A DNA stretch of 17,296 nucleotides from Chitinophagaceae bacterium (GTDB taxonomy: Bacteria; Bacteroidota; Bacteroidia; Chitinophagales; Chitinophagaceae): NCBI GenBank assembly GCA_947461645.1, contig CANHMN010000010.1:1-17296 (forward strand), written 5' to 3'. The position numbers and the translations under genes were made by a program. Within the stretch, counting starts at the first letter, position 1, and each line of letters opens with the position of its first letter. Positions 5,715-12,899 of the stretch are shown here, one piece after another. Under the pieces are notes generated by a model. It searched no databases, was not told the DNA's origin, and was given only the letters and a program-made list of their open reading frames with translations.

Positions 5715-6827
5715 TTACCTGCCCTTTCGTTTTTCTTTGTATCTAATTACATACAACAATACTTCATTGTAGCTGAGAATTCCTTGTGGTTGGCTGTTAG
5801 ATTTTAAAAACAAATCAAAGGCTTTAGAAAGAATGGGCTCAATCGGATTTTGATAAGCCAAAACGTGCTTCTTCCATATTTTGATGTCTGATTTTACCCT
5901 GGGAGCCAGTTTATCACGCCAATGCTTAGCCGAAGTTGAATCAAAGCCATATAAATTTCTGTTTGCTGTAAGAAACAATTCAAAATAAGTACTGTATTTC
6001 AAAGTAAGGTTATCCGATTCTTCCGCAACCAAAAACGCCACGAAGCTGGCCTGCCCTTCTTCTGCATAACCCAATTGATGAGCAACTTCATGACAAGCAG
6101 TAAATGGTCTGGTAAAGACAGGCGCCTTTGTATTTACCTGAGCTTCAGCAGTGAAAGGATTGTAATAACCGTTAATGCCCATGTAATTCATTAACGTTGG
6201 AAAAACAGTAGGTTTTAAGGATGGATTACCATAGGTCAAAAAGGGATAACGGTTTGTTGCCTTTTCATAGGCTTGAACAATAAGTTGAAACAATTCGTTA
6301 TCGTTGACTGGAAAAGGATTCCTCACACTGTCGAGCTGCAGGGCTACATTGTTTAGTTCTCCCAACAATGCTTTGTTTATTTCAATCAGCTCTGTTTGGC
6401 TATAGGCCTTCTTCTCCAGTTTCAACGTATTGGCAATTCCTGAATTACCATAATTTAAACCCCAAAAAACCAAAAACAACAAATACAGACTAAACAAAAA
6501 CAGCAAACTTTTTTTCCAAAATGGAACCACAGGTTTGTCTTCGAATCGGAGTTTATCTTTTACTTTTCTTTTTCGGTAATGTTTAATTGAAAAGTAAATC
6601 ACAAATAGAACAACAGTTACATAAAAAAGGTCGCCAACACTGATGGCTGTTTTTCCCATTATCAAACGAAGAAAGGCAGATAAAGCAGGGAAAAACTTTG
6701 CAGAATAATATTGATCAATTAATGAGGGGTAACGACTTGCAGAGTAGAAACCCATACACAAGAAAAAGAGGGCTAAAAGGATCACATCCACTGATTTCAG
6801 TCGGTTTCTTGTTGTTGGATTGTTCAT
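5715..6827 (-). CDS. DUF3810 membrane protein with HExxH metallopeptidase motif
   Basis: A 370-residue inner-membrane protein. Three hydrophobic segments occupy about residues 14-31, 63-84 and 105-124; the remainder is a soluble domain. That domain contains FTACHEVAHQLGYAEEGQASF, an HEVAH zinc-binding motif (H246, E247, H250) followed by YAEEGQASF, whose E256 or E257 could serve as third ligand. This is the hallmark of the DUF3810 family, which is common in Bacteroidota. A zinc peptidase role is implied by the motif, but I know of no characterised substrate. The frame can be extended 3 codons to a TTG at 6836; I use the ATG at 6827. It converges on dcd, and its start faces a 171-bp gap that also carries the promoter of the DUF177 gene. 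Confidence 0.88.
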   Translation of the reverse strand: MNNPTTRNRLKSVDVILLALFFLCMGFYSASRYPSLIDQYYSAKFFPALSAFLRLIMGKTAISVGDLFYVTVVLFVIYFSIKHYRKRKVKDKLRFEDKPVVPFWKKSLLFLFSLYLLFLVFWGLNYGNSGIANTLKLEKKAYSQTELIEINKALLGELNNVALQLDSVRNPFPVNDNELFQLIVQAYEKATNRYPFLTYGNPSLKPTVFPTLMNYMGINGYYNPFTAEAQVNTKAPVFTRPFTACHEVAHQLGYAEEGQASFVAFLVAEESDNLTLKYSTYFELFLTANRNLYGFDSTSAKHWRDKLAPRVKSDIKIWKKHVLAYQNPIEPILSKAFDLFLKSNSQPQGILSYNEVLLYVIRYKEKRKGR

Positions 6828-6946
6828 TTGCTTCAAAGAGAAGTTGTTTTTCGGTTTACCTTGCCTTCAAATTAATGGGAAAAAATAAAAAAATAGCAAA
6901 ATTTGATTAAAAATAGCCATTAAATAAAAAATATCACTAATCCGTA

Positions 6947-6978
6947 TTGGCTAAATTAAATAATATGATGTAACTTCG
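6947..6978 (+). promoter_or_regulatory. Probable promoter of the DUF177-rpmF-plsX operon
   Basis: TTG (6947-6949) and TAACTTCG (6971-6978, one mismatch to TAnnTTTG) are 21 bp apart, and the DUF177 ATG is 20 bp beyond. It is in the only sizeable gap upstream of this block. Confidence 0.45.
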
Positions 6979-6998
6979 CACTCCTTAAAACTTGCGCC

Positions 6999-7541
6999 AT
7001 GGGTAAGAAGCGTGATTTCGAGATTGCATTTGTAGGACTCAAACCCGGTGAGCATGAGTTTTATTATGAATTAGATGACAAGTTCTTTTTAGAAAAAGGT
7101 GCTGAAGATTTCGCAGAGCCTCACGCAACTGTAAAGTTGATTTTGGAAAAAAACAACGGTTTCATGTTGTTGCGCTTTGAAATCGGAGGGAATGCCTCAG
7201 TAACTTGCGACCGATGTGGCAACCCACTGAAATTGAACCTTTGGGACGAATTCAGATTGGTGGTTAAACTGGTTGACAATCCTGAGGAAATGAACGAACA
7301 GGAAGAAGATCCTGACGTTTGCTACATTTCTAGAGGAGAAAGTCATCTAAACATAGAAGACTGGTTGTATGAATTTGTGATGCTGAGTGTGCCTTTTCAA
7401 AAAATGTGCTCTCCGGAGGAAATGGGTGGTCCTCAATGCAACAATGAGGTGCTGGAGAAATTGAAAGAGATGGAAAAAAGATATTCAGACAACCAAGCGC
7501 AGTCGCTGTGGAAAGACCTTGACAAGTTCAAAGAAAATTAA
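6999..7541 (+). CDS. DUF177 (YceD-like) protein
   Basis: A 180-residue soluble protein of the DUF177 family. Members are encoded directly before rpmF in many bacteria and are implicated in 23S rRNA and large-subunit assembly; the biochemical role is not settled. The visible signature is CDRCGNPL (C70, C73) with a second cysteine pair, MCSPEEMGGPQCN (C137, C147), a likely zinc site. An acidic stretch NPEEMNEQEEDPDV (94-107) lies between them. The C-terminus carries the usual W-x-D-L close (SLWKDLDKF). The ATG at 6999 gives MGKKRDFEIAF, typical of Bacteroidota members. The rpmF start follows after 44 bp, consistent with co-transcription. Confidence 0.9.
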   Translation: MGKKRDFEIAFVGLKPGEHEFYYELDDKFFLEKGAEDFAEPHATVKLILEKNNGFMLLRFEIGGNASVTCDRCGNPLKLNLWDEFRLVVKLVDNPEEMNEQEEDPDVCYISRGESHLNIEDWLYEFVMLSVPFQKMCSPEEMGGPQCNNEVLEKLKEMEKRYSDNQAQSLWKDLDKFKEN

Positions 7542-7585
7542 ACAGAAATAAAAAGCATATCAATAAAAATTAAAAATTAACAGTC

Positions 7586-7780
7586 ATGCCAAATCCCAAA
7601 AGGCGCCATTCGCAACAACGCAGCGCAAAAAGAAGAACTCATTACAAGGCATCTGAACCAACTTTGAGCGTGGATTCCACAACGGGCGAAACGCACGTTC
7701 GTCACCGTGCACATGTGAGCGAGGGTAAATTGTACTACAAAGGAAAACTGGTTGCTGAAAAAGCTCCATTGAAAGCATAA
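7586..7780 (+). CDS. rpmF: 50S ribosomal protein L32
   Basis: A 64-residue basic protein of the large ribosomal subunit. It begins MPNPKRRHSQQRSAKRRTHY, the universal L32 opening, and continues with LSVDSTTGETHVRHRAHV and YYKGKLV. It has no cysteines, so it is the zinc-independent form. The position between DUF177 and plsX is the classic arrangement linking ribosome and membrane lipid production. Length and start agree with the family. Confidence 0.98.
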   Translation: MPNPKRRHSQQRSAKRRTHYKASEPTLSVDSTTGETHVRHRAHVSEGKLYYKGKLVAEKAPLKA

Positions 7781-7799
7781 TTTCTTTCAAAAATTACAG

Positions 7800-7862
7800 A
7801 TTCCAAAATCTTGAATGGATTCTATTCTTATCAGGGTTTTGGAATTTTTAGTTTAATTTTTT
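7800..7862 (+). terminator. Inverted repeat and T-rich tract between rpmF and plsX
   Basis: ATTCCAAAA (7800-7808) and TTTTGGAAT (7837-7845) form a perfect 9-bp stem with a 28-base loop. T-rich sequence follows (7845-7849 and 7857-7863). It could be a weak terminator or attenuator that lowers plsX expression relative to L32, or an mRNA-stabilising stem. The long loop and low GC make strong termination unlikely. Confidence 0.35.
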
Positions 7863-7865
7863 TGT

Positions 7866-8828
7866 ATGATAAACATTGGTTTGGACATGATGGGTGGCGA
7901 TTACGCTCCTGCCGAGGCAGTAAACGGTGTCGTTTCCTTTTTTAACAATCATAAGAATACACCAATTCACCTTACTCTTATTGGTGATAAAGGGCAGATT
8001 GAGGCCTTACTTTCTTCTCATCAAATTTCTTCGGAGCTTATTTCCATTGTTCCCACCACCCAGGTTATTGAGATGCACGAGCATCCTACCAAAGCACTAA
8101 AAGAAAAACAAGACTCATCCATTGCCGTTGGTTTTCACCTGCTTGCAACCGGAAAAGTTGACGCATTCATCAGTGCGGGAAATACCGGCGCAATGATGGT
8201 AGGAGCACTCTTTAGCATTAAAGCAATTGAAGGTGTTATCAGGCCAACTATTGGCGCATATATTCCTCGTGAAGATGGGAGTTTAGGCTTATTGGTAGAC
8301 GTAGGCTTAAACGCAGATTGTAAACCTGAAAACCTTCAACAGTTTGCTGTATTGGGCTCTCTTTTTGCAGAACACATTCTCAACATCAACAATCCCAAAG
8401 TTGGCCTTGTAAACCTAGGTGAAGAAGAAGGCAAAGGAAATTTACTAGCACAAGCCACCTACCCTTTGTTGAAAGAAAATACTCGGATCAACTTCATTGG
8501 AAACATTGAGGGAAGAGATATTTTGATCAACAAAGCAGATGTTATGGTTTGTGAGGGCTTTACCGGAAATGTTGTGCTTAAAATGGCCGAAAGTGTTTAC
8601 GATATTGTGAAACGCAGAAACATCAAAGACGAACATTTTGACAGGTTCAATTTTGAAGCCTATGGTGGCGTTCCTGTTTTGGGTGTCTCTAAACCAGTAA
8701 TTATTGGTCATGGCATTTCAGGTGAACGTGCTTTCAGAAACATGATCAACATCGCCTGCAAGATGATTGAAACAGAGCTTACCTCAAAAATTGCCGGAAG
8801 TTTTTTGCCGCCAGATTCGAATGCCTAA
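7866..8828 (+). CDS. plsX: Phosphate acyltransferase PlsX
   Basis: It converts acyl-ACP and phosphate to acyl-phosphate, the donor used by PlsY for the first acylation of glycerol 3-phosphate; peripheral at the membrane. The 320-residue product shows the family order: GLDMMGGDYAP (5-15), FISAGNTGAMM (101-111), LLVDVGLNADCKPENL (142-157), GNIEGRDIL (212-220), CEGFTGNVVLK (229-239) and YGGVPVLGVSKPVIIGHG (266-283). It is slightly shorter than the E. coli protein but complete at both ends. The ATG at 7866 gives MINIGLDMMGG, the expected start. It follows rpmF after 85 bp. fabH, often next in this operon in other bacteria, is not here; the next gene is convergent. Confidence 0.96.
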   Translation: MINIGLDMMGGDYAPAEAVNGVVSFFNNHKNTPIHLTLIGDKGQIEALLSSHQISSELISIVPTTQVIEMHEHPTKALKEKQDSSIAVGFHLLATGKVDAFISAGNTGAMMVGALFSIKAIEGVIRPTIGAYIPREDGSLGLLVDVGLNADCKPENLQQFAVLGSLFAEHILNINNPKVGLVNLGEEEGKGNLLAQATYPLLKENTRINFIGNIEGRDILINKADVMVCEGFTGNVVLKMAESVYDIVKRRNIKDEHFDRFNFEAYGGVPVLGVSKPVIIGHGISGERAFRNMINIACKMIETELTSKIAGSFLPPDSNA

Positions 8829-8871
8829 CTGAATATTGAAGGGCCATATACAAGATCATTTCTACAAGCTA

Positions 8872-9621
8872 CTATCTTTTCAACTCATACAACATAATGG
8901 CTGTGGCTATTGCTGCATTAAGCGATTCTGCTTTTCCTGATTTTGGAATGGTAACCAACTCGTCTGCAAATGCCATGATTTCCGTTGATAGACCGTTGGA
9001 TTCGTTGCCAATCATCAGAATACAGCCACTGGTTTGTTCAAGTCTATGCAATGACTTTCCTTTATCAACTACAGCTGCATATTTCTTTATTGTAGGTTTT
9101 TGCTTGAGCCATTCGAACAAATCTGTATAAAGAACATTAACCCTTCCCAAACTTGCCATAGTACTTTGAACCACTTTACTGTTGTACATGTCCACTGTTT
9201 TTTCGGAACATACCAGCTGTTTTACACCAAACCAATCAGCTGTTCTAATGATAGTACCCAGGTTACCTGGATCTTGAATATCATCTAGTATGATTGTGAT
9301 TTCATTTTCTAAATCAATATCTGTTTTTTGCTTCCTTTTCTCAAAAATAGCAACTGCTGCATTGGGCGTTGTGTAATGTGCAATTTTCTCCAATTCAAAG
9401 GGTTCAACTATATGTAACCGCGAATCCAATGATTTGATTAAGTTGCTATCCAATTTTTCTATCCAATCGGCTAATGCATACAAAGCAGAGCAACGAAAAA
9501 CCCCATCCTGTAAAAGCTCTAAAATAACTTTTGGACCCTCTGCAACAAAAACACCGAATTCATCTCTGAATTTTTTGTACTGTAAACTTTGGATATATTT
9601 GATGTTCTGTTTGCTTAACAT
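8872..9621 (-). CDS. SPOUT-family RNA 2'-O-methyltransferase (TrmH/SpoU type)
   Basis: A 249-residue methyltransferase predicted to methylate a ribose 2'-OH in rRNA or tRNA using S-adenosylmethionine. The N-terminal about 95 residues form the substrate-binding domain (IKYIQSLQYKKFRDEFGVFVAEG, as in RlmB-like enzymes). The C-terminal SPOUT knot shows motif 1 DIQDPGNLGTIIRTADWFG (114-132, with N120 and R126), motif 2 LMIGNESNGLS (202-212) and motif 3 IPKSGKAESLNAAIATAIML (225-244). All motifs are intact, so it should be active. Its exact target (for example a 23S rRNA guanosine) cannot be told from sequence, so I give no symbol. The ATG at 9621 is 14 bp from the divergent start of the outer-membrane protein gene. 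Confidence 0.93.
   Translation of the reverse strand: MLSKQNIKYIQSLQYKKFRDEFGVFVAEGPKVILELLQDGVFRCSALYALADWIEKLDSNLIKSLDSRLHIVEPFELEKIAHYTTPNAAVAIFEKRKQKTDIDLENEITIILDDIQDPGNLGTIIRTADWFGVKQLVCSEKTVDMYNSKVVQSTMASLGRVNVLYTDLFEWLKQKPTIKKYAAVVDKGKSLHRLEQTSGCILMIGNESNGLSTEIMAFADELVTIPKSGKAESLNAAIATAIMLYELKR
9574..9601 (+). promoter_or_regulatory. Probable promoter of the TamL-like gene, inside the methyltransferase gene
   Basis: TTTG (9574-9577) and TATATTTG (9594-9601, exact TAnnTTTG) are 16 bp apart, slightly short of the usual spacing. The ATG at 9636 is 34 bp downstream. The intergenic gap is only 14 bp, so the promoter must lie in the 5' coding part of the divergent gene. Confidence 0.5.
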
Positions 9622-9635
9622 AGCTGCGATTATTT

Positions 9636-12068
9636 ATGACGTTGGCATCAAAATTGGTTTATCGGCTCAAACAACTTCCCTGTTTCCTTTTGTTGTTGTT
9701 TTTAATGGCTTCCTGTGCCAAACCCTTTGTCAAAAATACACCTAAAGACGCTTATTACCTCTACAATAACAATATTGTAATTGCTGATAAAAATATTTCA
9801 AAAGCTAAAAAAAATGACCTGCTTCAAAAGTTATCAGGACAAATCGAGGATAGCATAAAAGTAAAGGTGAAAACAAAATTCTACTTTTTTAAAACCATAA
9901 ACAAGCCTCCTGTTTACGACACCATGTATTGCAGGCTTTCTGCGGAAAACATGAGATCTGCTTTATTTCACAGTGGTTATTACCAGGCAGATGTTGATTA
10001 CAAAGCTGATAGTTCAGGAAAAAAAATCTCTGTTGATTACATTGTGACCCCAGGGAAACAAACTCTCATAGAAGAAGTTCGTTATGAATTAGGAAATGAA
10101 GAACTCCAACGACTAAGTAAAGTATATGAACCTGCTGCAATCCTGAAAAAAGACTTACCCATTAGCAAAATCGGAATTTACAGCGAATTAAACAGGCTGG
10201 TTGACATTTTTCGCAACAATGGTTATTACAAGTTTAGTGCTGCTGAGCTCAAGGTACAAGGTGATACTTCAAGCCTTGCTCTCACGAATATTTCCAATAA
10301 TCCTTTTGAGCAATTTCAACTTATGGAAGAAGCTCAACGTAAATTAGATTCTCCAAAAATCAGATTGACCATTAGAGCCTCTGCACCTAATGACTCCAGC
10401 AAGCTTAAAAAATATTATATAAACAACATCAATGTTTATCCTGATGCGGATTATGAACTTGTTGAAAACGATTCCACATTAAAAACTGTAAACATTGACC
10501 AGATTAACATTTACAGCCACTATGAAAATTTTCATCCCTGGCAATTGCAAAGAATGATTCCTTTAAAAAAAGGAGATGTATTCAGACAAACAGATTATGA
10601 CAATACCATCAGCAACCTCAATAGAATTGGTGCATGGCAAAGCATAAACATCAGCATTGATCAGGTAAAGTCTTGTGATTCACTGATTGACCTAAATATT
10701 AAACTGGTTCCATTCAAAAAAATTGGTTTTGAGAGTGCACTAGAGGTTAGTTACTCGGCAAGCAACAGCGCTAATGTATTGGCGGGTAATTTATTCGGAC
10801 TATCAGGTAACCTTACACTAACCAATAGAAATGTAGCAAAGGATGCTGTAAAAATGACCCATAACCTCAGAGCGGGTATTGAATTCAACAACAATACAGG
10901 CGGAAGTAAAAATTTCATCAACTCCAATGAAATCGGCTACAACAATACCACCACCTTTCCGCGTTTACTCTTTCCGTTTATACCCGGAATATTCAATAAA
11001 AACGGAAACAATAAAAAAGGAGAAACGTTTATCAGTTTGGGAACCACTTATAATACACGACTGAACCTTTTCAACCTACAATCCTCTTCTGCCGGATTTG
11101 GATGGTCTGGTGTAAGCAAAAAAGACTGGAGATGGAATTGGTCGGCATTCAACATGGGGTTCAGCAGACTTTATAACAAATCTGACAGCTTTGAATTGAT
11201 TTTGCAAAATAATCCCTTTCTGAAATTCTCCTACAATACTTCGTTTGTAATGGGCATGGGCGTTGGCTTTTCAAAGACTTTCAACAAAAACAATCCTCAA
11301 ACAGGCATTCCAAGGGTTTCTACTTTACGCTTTACTGCTGATGAGTCAGGAATTACCTGGGCTAATTTACCAGTTTTGGATCAATACAAAAGACGCTATA
11401 TCAAAGGCGATGCGGAGTTTACCCATACCATCAAAAAAAGCAAAACAGCTTTAGCCCTCCGTGCTTTTACAGGAATTGGATTGCCTCTTCTCGGTTCAGA
11501 TACCAACAGAACCCTACCCTTTTTTAAACAGTATTTCGGAGGTGGAAGCAACAGCATGCGCGCTTGGCCTGTCAGAGGAATTGGCCCCGGCAGCAGCGCA
11601 CTCGTTCCTTACTCAAATGACAGAACTATTTTCAATGACCGTCGTGGCGACATACAATTGGAATTGAATGCAGAATACAGGTATGATATTTTAAAAATCA
11701 TTCCCAATACTCTTACCCTTAAAGGCGCAGTGTTTACTGATATCGGAAACATTTGGAACATCAGAAATTCAAAAACAAACGGCACAACCGACAGCACACA
11801 ATTCAACATCAAAAATCTCTATAAAGAATTGGGTGTAGCTGCCGGAACAGGCTTCAGGCTTGATTTCAACTATTTTGTTGTGCGATTCGATCTTGGCTTC
11901 AGGTTGAAGCGACCCGAAACATCTTTTGTCAATGATGGATGGAAACTACCAAACATTGGATTTGATGATTTTCTAAAGAAAATTTTCACCAGAGGCAACA
12001 ATGACGAATACAGAAAATGGCGTTATGAGAATTTTAATTTCAGTATTGGAGTTGGATATCCTTTCTAG
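9636..12068 (+). CDS. Lipidated Omp85 outer-membrane protein (TamL/BamA-like)
   Basis: An 810-residue Omp85-superfamily protein. It has a lipoprotein signal peptide: basic start, hydrophobic core LPCFLLLLFLMAS and C27 as the lipidated cysteine (MAS|C). POTRA-like domains fill about residues 40-370, including RSALFHSGYYQADVDY and the PLKKGDVFRQTDYDNTISNLNRIGAW region typical of a POTRA. The rest is a 16-strand-type barrel rich in aromatic and alternating residues. The Omp85 lid-loop motif is VRGIGPGS (V646-R647-G648), and the protein ends FSIGVGYPF with a terminal phenylalanine, the barrel-assembly signal. Lipidated TamA-like proteins (TamL) are known from Bacteroidota; BamA itself normally lacks a lipid anchor, which favours TamL. 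TamL works with the large inner-membrane TamB, whose gene is not adjacent here. The convergent truB lies 33 bp downstream. Confidence 0.9.
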   Translation: MTLASKLVYRLKQLPCFLLLLFLMASCAKPFVKNTPKDAYYLYNNNIVIADKNISKAKKNDLLQKLSGQIEDSIKVKVKTKFYFFKTINKPPVYDTMYCRLSAENMRSALFHSGYYQADVDYKADSSGKKISVDYIVTPGKQTLIEEVRYELGNEELQRLSKVYEPAAILKKDLPISKIGIYSELNRLVDIFRNNGYYKFSAAELKVQGDTSSLALTNISNNPFEQFQLMEEAQRKLDSPKIRLTIRASAPNDSSKLKKYYINNINVYPDADYELVENDSTLKTVNIDQINIYSHYENFHPWQLQRMIPLKKGDVFRQTDYDNTISNLNRIGAWQSINISIDQVKSCDSLIDLNIKLVPFKKIGFESALEVSYSASNSANVLAGNLFGLSGNLTLTNRNVAKDAVKMTHNLRAGIEFNNNTGGSKNFINSNEIGYNNTTTFPRLLFPFIPGIFNKNGNNKKGETFISLGTTYNTRLNLFNLQSSSAGFGWSGVSKKDWRWNWSAFNMGFSRLYNKSDSFELILQNNPFLKFSYNTSFVMGMGVGFSKTFNKNNPQTGIPRVSTLRFTADESGITWANLPVLDQYKRRYIKGDAEFTHTIKKSKTALALRAFTGIGLPLLGSDTNRTLPFFKQYFGGGSNSMRAWPVRGIGPGSSALVPYSNDRTIFNDRRGDIQLELNAEYRYDILKIIPNTLTLKGAVFTDIGNIWNIRNSKTNGTTDSTQFNIKNLYKELGVAAGTGFRLDFNYFVVRFDLGFRLKRPETSFVNDGWKLPNIGFDDFLKKIFTRGNNDEYRKWRYENFNFSIGVGYPF

Positions 12069-12077
12069 TTGAATGAT

Positions 12078-12100
12078 AAAATGGAATTAACCCCCATTTT
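12078..12100. terminator. Possible bidirectional terminator between the TamL-like gene and truB
   Basis: AAAATGG (12078-12084) and CCATTTT (12094-12100) form a perfect 7-bp stem around a 9-base loop, with A/T runs at both outer ends. Its place between two convergent stop codons fits transcription ending from either side, although the stem is short and AT-rich. Confidence 0.4.
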
Positions 12101-12101
12101 C

Positions 12102-12878
12102 TTATTCTGTTACATGCCCGCATTCAGCCAAAAACCCTTCCATACTAACGGCTTCTTCTACACGAAATGAACCAATCGCCGTTCTTCTTAATGCACTCAA
12201 ATAACCACCACAAGCCAATTTCGCGCCCAGGTCATTTGCAATACTTCTGATGTAAGTTCCTGTGGAGCATACAATTCTAAAATGAACGAACGGCAATTCA
12301 ATGGACGTGATTTCAAAAACAGAAATGTTTATTTTTCTAGACTTTAATTCAATCTCTTCGCCCCGCCTCGCTAATTCATACAATGGCGTGCCTTTTTTCT
12401 TTATGGCAGAATAAATAGGAGGAAATTGATCTGTTTCTCCAAGAAATGTTTGTACAGCCTCATTAATTTGCTGAACAGTAAGGTGTGTAAAATCTTTGTG
12501 TTGCTCGGGCAAACTTTCAAGATCATAAGTTGGCGTAATGGCTCCCAATGTAATCGTACCGGTATATTCTTTAACCTGAGCCATGTATTCGTTGATCAAT
12601 TTAGTTTGCTTTCCGGTGCAAATGATCAGAAGACCTGTTGCAAGCGGATCAAGCGTTCCGGCATGTCCAACTTTTTTAATGCCAATAGTATTTCTGATTT
12701 TTCTTACTGCATCAAAAGAGGTCCAGTGAAGAGGCTTGTCAAGTAATATTACTTTACCCTCTTCAAATTCGGTTTTCTTTTCAACAGCTATTTTGACAAT
12801 AGGTAAAGCCTGGCGCTTTGGAGCATCCTCCCCCAATTGAGCCAAATGTTTTTGAAAATAACTTCCTTTTTTAGTCAA
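12102..12878 (-). CDS. truB: tRNA pseudouridine(55) synthase
   Basis: It isomerises U55 in the T loop of elongator tRNAs to pseudouridine. The 258-residue product has the TruB core: ILLDKPLHWTSFDAVRKIR (44-62), then VGHAGTLDPLATGLL (70-84) with catalytic D77. Further landmarks are YTGTITLGAITPTYD and QFPPIYSAIKKKGTPLYELARRGE, followed by CSTGTYIRSIANDLGAKL. About 40 residues precede the conserved core, longer than usual. No ATG exists in frame upstream of the core: the stop TAA at 12888-12890 is followed only by a TTG at 12876-12878, which I take as the start, though a start at another non-ATG codon cannot be excluded. It lies 21 bp after the proS stop, consistent with translation from the same mRNA. 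Confidence 0.92.
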   Translation of the reverse strand: MTKKGSYFQKHLAQLGEDAPKRQALPIVKIAVEKKTEFEEGKVILLDKPLHWTSFDAVRKIRNTIGIKKVGHAGTLDPLATGLLIICTGKQTKLINEYMAQVKEYTGTITLGAITPTYDLESLPEQHKDFTHLTVQQINEAVQTFLGETDQFPPIYSAIKKKGTPLYELARRGEEIELKSRKINISVFEITSIELPFVHFRIVCSTGTYIRSIANDLGAKLACGGYLSALRRTAIGSFRVEEAVSMEGFLAECGHVTE

Positions 12879-12899
12879 TGCAGAATGTTAATGGTTGAA

